This document shows, piece by piece, positions 1-8,440 of a stretch of 64,000 nucleotides of DNA. The notes beneath the pieces are model-generated. The model did not search any database. It was not told the DNA's origin and saw only the letters and a program-made list of their open reading frames with translations. The first letter of the stretch is position 1. Every line of letters begins with the position of its first letter. The stretch covers positions 104,012 to 168,011 of the forward strand of contig CALHCF010000013.1 of the NCBI GenBank assembly GCA_937930635.1. The letters run 5' to 3'. A program made the translations under genes and the position numbers. Source of the DNA: an uncultured Rhizobiaceae group bacterium. Lineage in GTDB: Bacteria > Pseudomonadota > Alphaproteobacteria > Rhizobiales > Rhizobiaceae.

Positions 1-686
1 TGAAGCGCCGCATTGGGCGTGAGCGCTGGATCAACGCCTTCCAATTCAAAATTGTTGGGAGCGCTGACAAATGAGCCCACCTGACCTGTGATCACCTGAT
101 GCAGCGTCGCCCCTTCCCAGTTGCGGCGGGTTACAACATCCAGCGTTTTGGCAAGGGAGCGAAGCCGGTCATTAAAGCGGCTCAGATAGTCGGTGATAGA
201 GTGTTGAGATTTCGCCGTCTGGTTGGCGATACTCTGGATGATAGCCAGCAGGTTCCGGGACCGGTGGCTGACTTCACGCAGCAGTTCCTGTTGCGCGAGT
301 TCGCGTCTTTTGGTTTCTGTCGTCTCTGCCGAAAAGCACAGAATTCCTTTTACTTTGCCATTTTCGTCGAAATCGGCATCGACCCAGACCTTGAACCAGC
401 GTGTTCCGTTGGGCGCGTCGATCTGGAGCTCCATCCGTGCATTTTCTCCAGTCCGGATAACCTCTCTCTTGACCGCGGTGGTCTCGTGAGCTGTCTTCTC
501 AGGAAGAAGATCGAAGTCGGTTTTCCCTGCAATATCAAAGGCCCAGTCCTGTGGCGGGTTCTCTATCCACACCCCCCGCAGATCCAGATCCTGATAGAAA
601 ACAGCATAGTCGGTCCCTTCCAGCGCCCGGACGAGATAGGCGCTTTTCTCGCTGTCTGTAATTTGCGACACGTCTTTTGGCTCCAT
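1..686 (-). CDS. PAS sensor histidine kinase, HWE/HisKA_2 type (partial)
   Basis: The frame is open from an ATG at 686 to the window edge, so the C-terminal ATPase domain is missing. Residues about 15-125 form a PAS-like domain. Around residue 141 lies the phosphoacceptor box EVSHRSRNLLAIIQS, with the His-Arg-x-x-Asn pattern of HWE/HisKA_2 kinases. A GGGGAG stretch precedes 686 by about 10 nt; an ATG at 695 is the alternative start. The gene is co-oriented with phyR just upstream on the same strand. In alphaproteobacteria such kinases commonly phosphorylate PhyR, so a role as general-stress sensor is likely but inferred from position. The protein appears cytoplasmic, as no membrane segment is visible in this part. 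Confidence 0.85.
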   Translation of the reverse strand, partial: MEPKDVSQITDSEKSAYLVRALEGTDYAVFYQDLDLRGVWIENPPQDWAFDIAGKTDFDLLPEKTAHETTAVKREVIRTGENARMELQIDAPNGTRWFKVWVDADFDENGKVKGILCFSAETTETKRRELAQQELLREVSHRSRNLLAIIQSIANQTAKSQHSITDYLSRFNDRLRSLAKTLDVVTRRNWEGATLHQVITGQVGSFVSAPNNFELEGVDPALTPNAAL

Positions 687-799
687 TTGGAGCATACTCC
701 CCAGTACAAAGTTTACTTTAGTCGTCTAATTGTCCCAAAAAAGATGATAAAATTCCTGAACCCGGAAACGACAGGGTTTGTGGCTCTGTTGCCGAATGT

Positions 800-1591
800 T
801 CAGGCGGCTTTCCCCGCATTCTGTTCAAAAAACAGGGCCTGACTGATCAGCGCTTTGACCATGTCGGGGTGAAACGGCTTTGTGACCAGAAAGGCCGGTT
901 CCGGGCGCTCGCCGGTCAGCAGGCGTTCTGGAAATGCGGTAATAAAAATCACAGGCACATTAATGGAGCGCAGAATGTCATTCACCGCATCAATGCCTGA
1001 ACTTCCGTCGGCCAGTTGAATATCGGCCAGCACCAGGCCCGGCTTGCTTTTTTCGATCTCGGTCAGCGCTTCCGAATGGGTGCGCGCAATGCCGGTTACG
1101 GAATGCCCAAGCCCCTCGACCATTTGTTCAATGTCCATGGCGATCAACGGCTCATCTTCAATAATCAGAACCGTGGTGCCAACCTGCTCGGCAATTTCGC
1201 GGCCGGCTTGTTCTATGAGATCTGAAAGTTCGGTTTCACTGATTTCCAGAATACGGGCTGCCTCAGAAATCGAAAAACCTTCAACGGCTGTCAACAGAAA
1301 GGCCTGACGAGGTAATGGTGTGATGCTTCCCACCTTACGGTCCGCCGGTGTGCCGCGCTCATCCGGGCCGGACCCTTCCAAATTGACACTGAAGGACTTC
1401 CAGATGCCGGTGAAAACCCGATAAAGGCCAACACGGATATCTCCATCCAGCAGATCTCGGTCCGGATCTTCGATCAGCGTCTCAAGAACACCCAACACGT
1501 ATTTGTCGGCACTTTCCTGAGCGCCGGAAATTGCGCGTGCATATCGGCGCAAATAGGGAAGGTGAGGCGCAATCTGATCCGCTCGTGACAT
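800..1591 (-). CDS. phyR: Response regulator PhyR, anti-anti-sigma factor
   Basis: The 263-residue protein has the PhyR layout: an N-terminal sigma-factor-like region (residues 1-130, with a sigma4-like helix-turn-helix around FSISEAARILEIS) and a C-terminal receiver (about 138-258). The receiver shows the acidic pair in IIEDEP, the phosphorylatable Asp190 in LADIQL, and the conserved Lys in VTKPF. When phosphorylated, PhyR binds NepR through the sigma-like domain and frees the sigma factor EcfG, switching on the general stress response. It is divergent from nepR and followed on its own strand by a HWE kinase, the usual alphaproteobacterial arrangement. Start ATG at 1591. Confidence 0.96.
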   Translation of the reverse strand: MSRADQIAPHLPYLRRYARAISGAQESADKYVLGVLETLIEDPDRDLLDGDIRVGLYRVFTGIWKSFSVNLEGSGPDERGTPADRKVGSITPLPRQAFLLTAVEGFSISEAARILEISETELSDLIEQAGREIAEQVGTTVLIIEDEPLIAMDIEQMVEGLGHSVTGIARTHSEALTEIEKSKPGLVLADIQLADGSSGIDAVNDILRSINVPVIFITAFPERLLTGERPEPAFLVTKPFHPDMVKALISQALFFEQNAGKAA

Positions 1592-1678
1592 ACTGAAATC
1601 TCCTTGCCCGCTGAAAATCTTTTTGCGGTAAAATCCTACAATTAGTGAATGCCCCTGAGAACAAAAGGTTCCCTCAAT

Positions 1679-1704
1679 GGAACCATTTTACGAGCAGCTT
1701 CGTT
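1679..1704 (+). promoter_or_regulatory. EcfG-type promoter of nepR
   Basis: GGAACC (1679-1684), a 16-nt spacer, then CGTT (1701-1704) matches the known consensus of general-stress sigma factor EcfG (GGAAC, N16-17, CGTT). It lies 78 nt upstream of the nepR start and points toward it, implying autoregulation of the stress-response core. A second GGAACC on the opposite strand (1668-1673) faces phyR, but I see no clean CGTT at the right distance. Confidence 0.75.
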
Positions 1705-1781
1705 AAATGGTCTCCAATGCCCAATATTTGACCCATAGCGCCCCAGAATTCGCCTTTGCGAATAGTAAGGAAGCCTTCGTC

Positions 1782-1949
1782 ATGACTGAAAACATGAATG
1801 ATGATCCTGTGGAACTCCATATTTGCGGTGAGATTCAAGGCCAATTGGGAAAATGTCTTCGATCCATCTATCAGGATGTGATTGAGGCTCCGGTTCCGGA
1901 ACGCTTCCAAATCTTACTGGATGAGCTGTCGGCTGGCCAGAAAAGATGA
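1782..1949 (+). CDS. nepR: Anti-sigma factor NepR
   Basis: A 55-residue protein whose core (IQGQLGKCLRSIYQDVIEAP followed by VPERFQILLDEL) has the two helices of NepR, which hold EcfG inactive until PhyR captures them. The ATG at 1782 is preceded by GTAAGGA at a good distance. An upstream in-frame start at 1707 would fall at the predicted transcription start and is unlikely. It is divergent from phyR under an EcfG-type promoter. The ecfG gene that usually follows nepR is not present in the next 300 bases. The family match is clear despite the short length. Confidence 0.9.
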   Translation: MTENMNDDPVELHICGEIQGQLGKCLRSIYQDVIEAPVPERFQILLDELSAGQKR

Positions 1950-2261
1950 AAACAGGGGCTGTTTCTGCTCATGGGTAGGATCACTCTGGCGGCGTCTGCC
2001 TACAGGCACGTTCCCGATATTCGAGTTGTCGGCACCACAGATAGTGTTGGGTCGACAGCGCTCATCGGGGTGTGACAACAATGGCAGTTTATACCGATGG
2101 CGCGTCTGTAATTTCGGCCCGTATCAGGGCGGCCGGAGGCGAACTCTTTACCTGAATATTTGGTGGAGCCGGTGCCGGGTTCGTTATTCCTGATCATCAT
2201 GCGGCTCAGGCGGCGCACATGCTATCGGCTGTTAAGCGGTTGGCGCTCAACGGGTCTGAAA
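1950..2261. other. Gene-free stretch after nepR
   Basis: About 310 bases between nepR and rpsT with only short broken frames on both strands (for example 34 codons from 1971 and about 24 codons from 2081). The position is where ecfG usually sits, but no sigma70-family region 2 or 4 motif is recognisable in any frame. I see no clear RNA or terminator. Confidence 0.5.
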
Positions 2262-2528
2262 TCAGGCACCCAGAGCTTTAACGCGGGCTGAAAGGCGCGA
2301 TACTTTGCGCGCTGCCGTGTTTTTGTGAATGATGCCCCTTGTGGCAGCTTTCATGACAACTGGTTGAACAATTTTCAGCTGTTCAGCCGCCGCAGCCTGA
2401 TCACCGGCCTCCAACGCTTCTTCCATACGCCGCAGATAGCCACGCAGGAATGTGCGGCGGGATTTGTTAACGGCGGTTTTACGGGCAATCTTACGCGTAG
2501 CTTTCTTTGCCGAAGTCGTGTTGGCCAT
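2262..2528 (-). CDS. rpsT: Small ribosomal subunit protein bS20
   Basis: An 88-residue, Lys/Arg/Ala-rich helical protein starting [14 protein letters not shown], with the conserved [14 protein letters not shown] segment and the C-terminal [15 protein letters not shown] segment of S20. It binds 16S rRNA early in 30S assembly. Length and composition are exactly those of the family. The gene is monocistronic here; its start ATG at 2528 lies opposite the terminator of the neighbouring enoyl-CoA hydratase gene. Confidence 0.98.
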   Translation of the reverse strand: MANTTSAKKATRKIARKTAVNKSRRTFLRGYLRRMEEALEAGDQAAAAEQLKIVQPVVMKAATRGIIHKNTAARKVSRLSARVKALGA

Positions 2529-2601
2529 AAAAAGGCCCTTTCATCAATCAGTTATGTCTGGTGATAACGCAATTATCCGGCAGGTTATGCTGCTCAAACA
2601 A

Positions 2602-2634
2602 AAGCGGCGGCTGTCTTGAAGATAGCCGCTTTGA
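2602..2634 (-). terminator. Rho-independent terminator of the enoyl-CoA hydratase gene
   Basis: Inverted repeat with AAAGCGGC/GGCTGTC on one side and GATAGCC/GCTTT on the other. On the minus strand the hairpin is followed by a T-rich run (TTTTGTTT). It lies about 85 bases past the stop codon at 2717. Confidence 0.65.
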
Positions 2635-2716
2635 GCGCTGGTATAGTGCGGCTTTCGGGAAGCGTCAACACAGGAAATTCCCAAACAGGAAAATTGCTCC
2701 ATGAGGGGCAGATGCC

Positions 2717-3490
2717 CTATTTATTGCGGAACTGCGGTGTCCGCTTTTCGATAAATGCCGCCATGCCTTCGTCCTGATCCTCGGTGGCAAAAAGCGAATG
2801 GAAAAGACGCCGTTCGAACCGTACGCCTTCCTCCAGCGTGGTCTCATAAGACCGGTTGACGCTTTCCTTGGTCATGGCAACAGACGGCTGTGAAAAATCG
2901 GCGATTTTGTTGGCGGCTTCCAGGACGGTTTCCATAAGATCGTTGGCAGGAACCACCCGCGAAACCAGCCCACACCGTTCGGCCTCTTCGGCGTCCATCA
3001 TACGACCGGTGAGGCACATATCCATAGCTTTTGATTTACCAACAAACCGCGTCAGGCGTTGCGATCCGCCCATGCCGGGCATGACCCCCAGGGTGATTTC
3101 GGGTTGGCCAAACTTGGCATTATCGGCAGCAATAATGAAATCGCACATCATTGCCAGTTCGCAGCCACCGCCAAGCGCATACCCTGAAACAGCAGCAATA
3201 ACCGGCTTGCGCAGTCGGGTAAGTCCCTCCCAACCGGCAAAAAAATCCTCTCCATAAGCATCCATATAAGTGAGTGGCTGCATTTCCTTGATATCGGCAC
3301 CCGCCGCAAATGCTTTTTCCGAGCCCGTGATCACAATACAGCCCACCTTGGCATCAGCGTTAAAAGCCTGAGCAGCCTCAACGACCTCGCCCATCAGTTG
3401 CTTGTTGAGCGCGTTGAGGGCTTTGGGCCGGTTGAGCGTGATGACACCGACTTTTCCGTTGGTTTCTATATTGATGGTTTCAAAGGCCAT
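2717..3490 (-). CDS. Enoyl-CoA hydratase (crotonase family)
   Basis: A 257-residue crotonase-fold protein that hydrates short-chain 2-enoyl-CoA to 3-hydroxyacyl-CoA in fatty-acid beta-oxidation. The oxyanion-hole segment AAGADIKEM is near residue 65. The two catalytic glutamates of true hydratases are present in [12 protein letters not shown] and FGQPEITLG. The C-terminus [12 protein letters not shown] is typical of the bacterial short-chain enzymes (FadB1/EchA group). The gene stands alone with its own terminator at 2602-2634. Start ATG at 3490. Substrate chain length cannot be read from sequence. Confidence 0.93.
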   Translation of the reverse strand: MAFETINIETNGKVGVITLNRPKALNALNKQLMGEVVEAAQAFNADAKVGCIVITGSEKAFAAGADIKEMQPLTYMDAYGEDFFAGWEGLTRLRKPVIAAVSGYALGGGCELAMMCDFIIAADNAKFGQPEITLGVMPGMGGSQRLTRFVGKSKAMDMCLTGRMMDAEEAERCGLVSRVVPANDLMETVLEAANKIADFSQPSVAMTKESVNRSYETTLEEGVRFERRLFHSLFATEDQDEGMAAFIEKRTPQFRNK

Positions 3491-3703
3491 GTCGGTTGTT
3501 CCTCATATCTCATTGCCCGGCCGGATAATCTGACGTCTGTCTCAGCCTGAAGTTTCGCTCACAACAGCCGACACGTTGCCGGATTCAACTCCAGTTGAAA
3601 ACCGGCCTTTACCATCGAAAAGGGGTCTTGGACAAAGTGATATTCAGGGGTGGTGAAAAACGCGGCCAGAAATGACCTGTCCCGCTGGAGGTCAAAAATT
3701 ATA

Positions 3704-3734
3704 GCAAAGGCGTTTTGGTGTGCGACGCCTTTGC
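3704..3734 (-). terminator. Terminator after the DUF3179 gene
   Basis: A perfect 10-bp stem (GCAAAGGCGT / ACGCCTTTGC), followed on the minus strand by TATAATTTTT. It sits about 35 bases past the stop codon of the DUF3179 gene, so it terminates that transcript. Confidence 0.7.
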
Positions 3735-3769
3735 TTTTGCAGTAACTTTTGGGCAGGCCGGAGTTCGGC

Positions 3770-5155
3770 TTATCCCGACCAAAGTTCCGTTTTGGGATGG
3801 AACTGGGACCAGGCAAACCAGAACGCCTGATGGCTACCAAGATCCGAACCGTCGGCGTCCACCGCCTTGATGCCCCCGGCATCGAGTTTCAGACGAACGT
3901 TCTCAAAGGCGATTTCGGTACCGTTTTTCAACGCTATGAAAGCCTTGCTTCGCTGAAAGGCCACCGGTTTACCGGAAGCCGTGATCACACCAATAATATC
4001 CTCATGAACCGACAGGCGCGGATCAACATTGCCAACCGGGAATATTGGACCGTTGGCATCCCGGCCATTGCGAAAATCGGGGTCACGCCCCAGCGCATAC
4101 CGCTCCTGCAGCACCGTTGTTTCTGGATGATCTTTCTTCCATGTGCCCCAGTCGGTTGTGACAACACTGGCCTGCTTCAGGGCCAGCTTTTTCTCTGCCA
4201 GCGGGCCTGTCACCGCTTTACCCAGAAATGTATCAAACACCGAATAGGTATTGATGTCATACATCACCTTATTGGAACGAATGAGCAGTCCTGATGTGCG
4301 CAGAACCGGGCGCGCGATCCCATCGGGCAACTGGTCAGTGAAATAAGCCTGTGCGGCTCCACACAGGGTACAATAGGGTATTCCAAGGTGTCGTCCGCCC
4401 AGTGTGTCGTTCACCATCTCCCGCACTTCCATGATACGTCGCGGATAGGCGCGATACTCTCCGTTCACTTCAACACCAAAAACGATATCCGTATCCTTGA
4501 GCCAGGTCGCGTCCTTTGCGCTCGTGACTTTGGGATTGTCTGCCGCAGGAATGCAGTTGCACACTTCATCGGTTCTGTCGAAGGCACGGTCATCAATAAG
4601 AACACCGCCCCAGGAAACGAGCCTCCAGTCGATATCTCCTTTGACGAATATCTTGTCCCAGCCGGGAACGATGGTGGTGAAAATAGCTCTCTTCACCTGC
4701 AAATAACCGGGCGTTGCCGGGATATCCCATGCGATCAGGTGATCGGTAACGTCGCCCCATGGATTTCGGGTTTGAAAATTTTTCCCCAGCAGTTCCGAGG
4801 CCGCACCGGCAAGCAGTCTGCTCATCTCGCGACCATTGGCAAAGCGCATCAGGTCGCTGATGATCCATGCCAGTCGAGGGTCTTTTGATCCCGCTACCTT
4901 GACCAGAGCCAGCGCCTGATCTTTCCCCCAGTTTCCCTGACTTATCGGGTCGACAAAGGCGGTCTGTACCGCAGCTTGCATTTCCTTGGACAGGGGTCCT
5001 TGCGGTATTGCCGGAGGTTTGCCGAATTTCTTTATCACATAATCCGGCAGTGCTGCCGTTGTCTGCGCTCTGGCAGCATCGAACCAGAACAGACAAAGCA
5101 CCGCCAAAAACGCCATCATGAAAATGCGCGATTGAGAGAAAACAACTGATGCCAT
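3770..5155 (-). CDS. Secreted DUF3179 domain protein
   Basis: A 461-residue protein with an N-terminal signal peptide (hydrophobic residues about 10-25, then DAARAQ as a likely cleavage site), so probably periplasmic or surface-anchored. The C-terminal two thirds carry DUF3179 hallmarks: the segment YCTLCGAAQAYF, and the SGLLIRSNKVMYDINTYSVF region followed by a W-rich C-terminus. Cysteine pairs (EVCNCIP, CTLCG) could bind metal or form disulfides. The function of DUF3179 is unknown. Monocistronic, with a terminator at 3704-3734. The ATG at 5155 gives the signal peptide a short positive start. Confidence 0.88.
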   Translation of the reverse strand: MASVVFSQSRIFMMAFLAVLCLFWFDAARAQTTAALPDYVIKKFGKPPAIPQGPLSKEMQAAVQTAFVDPISQGNWGKDQALALVKVAGSKDPRLAWIISDLMRFANGREMSRLLAGAASELLGKNFQTRNPWGDVTDHLIAWDIPATPGYLQVKRAIFTTIVPGWDKIFVKGDIDWRLVSWGGVLIDDRAFDRTDEVCNCIPAADNPKVTSAKDATWLKDTDIVFGVEVNGEYRAYPRRIMEVREMVNDTLGGRHLGIPYCTLCGAAQAYFTDQLPDGIARPVLRTSGLLIRSNKVMYDINTYSVFDTFLGKAVTGPLAEKKLALKQASVVTTDWGTWKKDHPETTVLQERYALGRDPDFRNGRDANGPIFPVGNVDPRLSVHEDIIGVITASGKPVAFQRSKAFIALKNGTEIAFENVRLKLDAGGIKAVDADGSDLGSHQAFWFAWSQFHPKTELWSG

Positions 5156-5548
5156 GGGTGAACCTTTCTCGTACCTGTTGCATTTTCAGACGCACCAACC
5201 GCCAAAAAGCAAAGGCCTGTGCAAGTCTTAAGCGCACAGGTTCGGGCAAGACCCATCCTAGTTAAGGAAAGTGCGCTTCCTTACTTTCAGTATGCCTTCT
5301 CGCTCCCCAGCCGCCAATCACGATTGCATCAGCATTCGGTGAACGCCCTGGGTTGAATTTCTTGGCAATGCCCCCTTGCCCCCCTTGCCTCTCATTGCCC
5401 GCAGTTGTCGGGTGAGAAATGTTTGCCTGCGGCGGGCGGCGTCGTGTTCAACCCCCACCCCCACCCCCGCCCCCGGTGGCGCTGATGATGCACAAAGCCT
5501 TTTTGCCCCTGTTTTGGTTTATCGCTGGTATCAGCCGTGTGAGCTACC
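5156..5548. other. Intergenic stretch upstream of 6S RNA
   Basis: About 390 bases without a credible gene. It contains C-rich low-complexity runs near 5451-5476 and the promoter region of the 6S RNA at its right end. Frames that cross it and enter the RNA are not protein-like. Confidence 0.5.
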
Positions 5549-5554
5549 TATACT
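5549..5554 (+). promoter_or_regulatory. Minus-10 box of the 6S RNA promoter
   Basis: TATACT at 5549-5554 sits 7 nt before the inferred 5' end of the 6S RNA. A minus-35 element is not obvious. Confidence 0.4.
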
Positions 5555-5560
5555 ATCGGG

Positions 5561-5722
5561 GAGCGTGCTGTGTGGTTTGTGGAGACATCATCCCCGGGGC
5601 CTTACCGATCTTTAAGGGAACTGTCCCTGTCCTCGCCCGTGGGCTTGGACACACGGTGCCCACCTACGTTGTAGGTTCCCGGGATCGAAAACCCTCCACG
5701 GCTAACGCGGCTCGCTTGCTCG
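5561..5722 (+). ncRNA. ssrS: 6S RNA
   Basis: The sequence upstream of the cyclo-ligase gene folds as expected for alphaproteobacterial 6S RNA. A 5' strand GGGGAGCGTGCTGTG..GTGGAG pairs with a 3' strand CTCCACGGCTAACGCGGCTCGC, giving a long closing stem. Inside are the conserved segments GGGGCCTTACCGATC, GGGAACTGTCCCTGT and CCTCGCCCGTG. 6S RNA binds the housekeeping RNA polymerase holoenzyme and is classically encoded next to ygfA, as here. Ends are estimated from the closing stem and the minus-10 box. Confidence 0.82.
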
Positions 5723-5749
5723 TTGTTCACCAGTGCCGTTCCCGTCCCG

Positions 5750-6355
5750 ATGCAAAAATCGACCTCTATCACTGACCAAAAGGCTGCCCTGCGCAAGGCT
5801 GCCCTGGCAAAGCGGGATGCCTTGTCCGTGCAGCAGCGTATCGAGGGCTCGCTGACGGTGGTGGATCAGGTACAGGAACTCTCGGTATTGGGGCAGGATT
5901 TTTTGCCAGGAACAATCGTTTCAGGCTTTCTGCCCATCCGGTCGGAAATTGACACCCGCCCGCTGATGGCTGCGTTGACGCTGCGCGGCGCCCGTTTGTG
6001 CCTGCCCGTTGTTATTGACAAAACCACCATCGAATTTCGCGAAATGATACGCGGTGCGCCCCTGGTCGAATGCGGCTTTGGTACGGTGGGGCCGAATGCC
6101 GATGCCCTCGTTCTCGATCCACAGATCGTACTGGTGCCTCTCAGTGTTTTTGACCGTAAGGGTGGACGCATCGGTTATGGTGCTGGTCATTATGACAGGG
6201 CCGTTGCGCGCCTTATTGCCAAAGGCAAAGCGCCAAAGCTTGTCGGTGTGGCTTTTTCAGTTCAGGAAGCGGATGGCGAAGTTCCAACAGAGGCCCACGA
6301 TCAGCTTCTCAGCGCCATTATTACCGAGCGGGAACTCATCACCATCCCAGGCTGA
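5750..6355 (+). CDS. ygfA: 5-formyltetrahydrofolate cyclo-ligase
   Basis: A 201-residue protein with the family signature GRIGYGAGHYDRAVARL near residue 140-156, and N-terminal basic residues typical of ATP-dependent conversion of 5-formyl-THF to 5,10-methenyl-THF. The ATG at 5750 begins a normal-length protein; the frame remains open upstream but that part overlaps the 6S RNA. The 6S RNA / cyclo-ligase pairing is widely conserved. The phosphodiesterase gene follows 28 bases downstream in the same direction and is probably co-transcribed. Confidence 0.94.
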   Translation: MQKSTSITDQKAALRKAALAKRDALSVQQRIEGSLTVVDQVQELSVLGQDFLPGTIVSGFLPIRSEIDTRPLMAALTLRGARLCLPVVIDKTTIEFREMIRGAPLVECGFGTVGPNADALVLDPQIVLVPLSVFDRKGGRIGYGAGHYDRAVARLIAKGKAPKLVGVAFSVQEADGEVPTEAHDQLLSAIITERELITIPG

Positions 6356-6383
6356 TGGTCAAACACATTTGGAAGGCAATTTT

Positions 6384-7202
6384 ATGCGACTGCTGTTTTT
6401 GGGCGATATGGTTGGCAAAACAGGCCGCACCGCCGTTTACGACCAATTGCCGAAACTGCGTAAAAAACTGCAGGCTGATTTCGTGATCGTCAATGGCGAG
6501 AATGCGGCTGCGGGGTTCGGTATCACCCGCAAGATCCTGAATGAAACGCTCGAAGCCGGGGCTGATGTGGTGACATCGGGCAACCACGCCTTCGACCAGA
6601 AAGAGACACTGGGTTGGGCCGATGAAGAAGATGCATTTCTGCGCCCTGCCAATTTTCCTGCCGGGACGCCTGGACGCGGCAGCAATCTTTGCGAAGCCAG
6701 GAATGGTGCGCGGGTCCTGGTTGCCAACATCATGGGCCGTCTGTTCATGCACCCGGATCTTGGCGATCCGTTTCAGTCTGCCGAACAGCAACTTGCCGCA
6801 TGTCCGCTGGGCGAGGGCGCAGACGCTATCGTTATCGACTTTCATGCGGAAGCCACCAGTGAAAAACAGTGTTTTGGCCATTTCGTAGACGGTCGGGCCA
6901 GCTTCGTGGTCGGGACCCACACCCACATTCCGACCGCCGATCATCAGGTTCTGCCCGCAGGCACAGCTTACATCAGCGATGCGGGAATGTGCGGAGACTA
7001 TGATTCATCAATCGGGATGGACAAGGAGGAGCCTCTCAACCGCTTCCTTACCAAACTGCCTAAAGCCCGTATGGAACCAGCCACCGGCCCGGCGACTGTG
7101 TGCGGTGTGTTGGTTGTCACCGACGATTCAACCGGCCTTGCAACAGCTATAGAGCCGGTTAGAACCGGCGGACGGTTAAGCGAAATCTGGCCCGGGATTT
7201 AA
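6384..7202 (+). CDS. YmdB-like metallophosphoesterase (TIGR00282 family)
   Basis: A 272-residue protein starting MRLLFLGDMVGKTGR, with the metal-binding motifs of the family: GD near the N-terminus, NGENAAAG, SGNHAFDQ, DFHAEATSE and GTHTHIPTAD. Relatives (YmdB of Bacillus) hydrolyse cyclic nucleotides or other phosphodiesters with a di-iron centre. The ATG at 6384 follows GGAAGG at about 8 nt. It is co-directional with the cyclo-ligase gene, an association common in alphaproteobacteria. The 3' end overlaps the convergent HupE/UreJ gene by 4 bases. Confidence 0.93.
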   Translation: MRLLFLGDMVGKTGRTAVYDQLPKLRKKLQADFVIVNGENAAAGFGITRKILNETLEAGADVVTSGNHAFDQKETLGWADEEDAFLRPANFPAGTPGRGSNLCEARNGARVLVANIMGRLFMHPDLGDPFQSAEQQLAACPLGEGADAIVIDFHAEATSEKQCFGHFVDGRASFVVGTHTHIPTADHQVLPAGTAYISDAGMCGDYDSSIGMDKEEPLNRFLTKLPKARMEPATGPATVCGVLVVTDDSTGLATAIEPVRTGGRLSEIWPGI

Positions 7203-8314
7203 AGCAGCGTCCGTTCAACAGTCCACCACATCCCCATCAGCGCGATGGCCAGCGAGGCAGGTATGGTGATACGGGCACGGTACCATGGCTTTGAGATAAA
7301 CCAGCCAACTACCGCGAAGGCCAGCAAGATAACCGCCAGCTGTCCAAGTTCCACACCCACGTTGAAGGCGATCAGTCCGATCACAAAATCTGAAGGCTGC
7401 AGGCCAACCTCAGCCAGCACACCTGCAAACCCAAGACCATGAAGCAGACCAAAGGCAAACACGATGAGGGGTCGCCATGCGTGCAGTTTGCGCGTGAAGA
7501 TATTCTCCACCGCCACATAGACAATCGACAGGGCAATCAACGGTTCCACGATGGCCGGTGAGATGTTCACAACCCCATAAAGGCCCAGTGCCAGCGTCAC
7601 AGAATGGGCGAGCGTGAAGGCTGTCACCTGGGCCAGTAACGGCCGCCATTGTGCAGACAGAAGAAATAATCCAAGCACGAACAGAATATGATCCAGCCCC
7701 TTGGGTAGAATATGAGTGAACCCGATCACCACATAATCAACAGAGGTTTGCCACCAGCTGCGTGGCGCAGCGGCACCAATATCAAACGGCTGACTCACAT
7801 CGCCGGGTGCAAAAAACTGAGCCTGCATCTCCTGCCCCGGGCGCTCGATACGCAGCACCGTCGCGCCATTTTCTTCAGGATAACCCCAGACAAATCTGGA
7901 TGTGTTTTCGGGAATAATGCCCTGAACGATGATTGTGGAATCACGCGCAAGGTCAGTATCACCGACCTCCGGCACTTTGATGTCAGTTATTTTCAGATTG
8001 GCGGGTTTGCCATCGAACTCAAGCAGAATGCCGGTCAGCCAGTCAGCCTGCAGTTTTTGAAACCGTTCAACGAGACCCTCAGGAGGCAATTTTCGCAGCT
8101 CATCATAAAGTGCCGCCCCAGGCGCCTCATCCGTATCCTCATGCTCTGGCCCGATTTCGGCAATAAACGCCTCGGCATTGGTCTCGAAAGTCAGTTCAAA
8201 CCGGCTCTGTCCGTCAAATTTCAGAGTTGCGATTGAAGGTTTGGTTTCATGGGCCGCCGCAAAGGTTGCAGCAAGAAGAAACAGGAAACCTGCAAGAATG
8301 GGAATACGTATCAT
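7199..8314 (-). CDS. HupE/UreJ family membrane protein
   Basis: A 371-residue protein with a signal peptide (MIRIPILAGF...AAAHETK), a periplasmic N-terminal domain (about residues 24-190) and about six C-terminal membrane helices. The membrane part has the HupE/UreJ-type segments FTHILPKGLDHILFVLGLF and FGLLHGLGFAGVLAE, whose histidines suggest divalent metal (nickel/cobalt) handling. I chose the ATG at 8314 (AAAGG about 9 nt upstream) over a GTG at 8338. It is divergent from a DUF4198 gene, a pairing often seen in putative metal-uptake loci. Substrate is inferred only. Confidence 0.85.
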   Translation of the reverse strand: MIRIPILAGFLFLLAATFAAAHETKPSIATLKFDGQSRFELTFETNAEAFIAEIGPEHEDTDEAPGAALYDELRKLPPEGLVERFQKLQADWLTGILLEFDGKPANLKITDIKVPEVGDTDLARDSTIIVQGIIPENTSRFVWGYPEENGATVLRIERPGQEMQAQFFAPGDVSQPFDIGAAAPRSWWQTSVDYVVIGFTHILPKGLDHILFVLGLFLLSAQWRPLLAQVTAFTLAHSVTLALGLYGVVNISPAIVEPLIALSIVYVAVENIFTRKLHAWRPLIVFAFGLLHGLGFAGVLAEVGLQPSDFVIGLIAFNVGVELGQLAVILLAFAVVGWFISKPWYRARITIPASLAIALMGMWWTVERTLL

Positions 8315-8440
8315 CCGCAGCAGCCTTTCAAACCGCACAAAGTGACCAGCAATGGTCTTTCAACATTTACTGCGTTACGGCACAATATCCAAAGGGCGTC
8401 AATCTCGCGCAATATCAACCATCATTTCACAAGAAAGGAA

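Noticed and set aside
99..842. Plus-strand frame of 247 codons
   Set aside because: It is antisense to the PAS/HWE kinase and has no family-like sequence; the minus-strand frame carries the recognisable domains.
5376..5775. Plus-strand frames across the region before the cyclo-ligase gene
   Set aside because: They run through the 6S RNA and a C-rich stretch; the composition is not protein-like.
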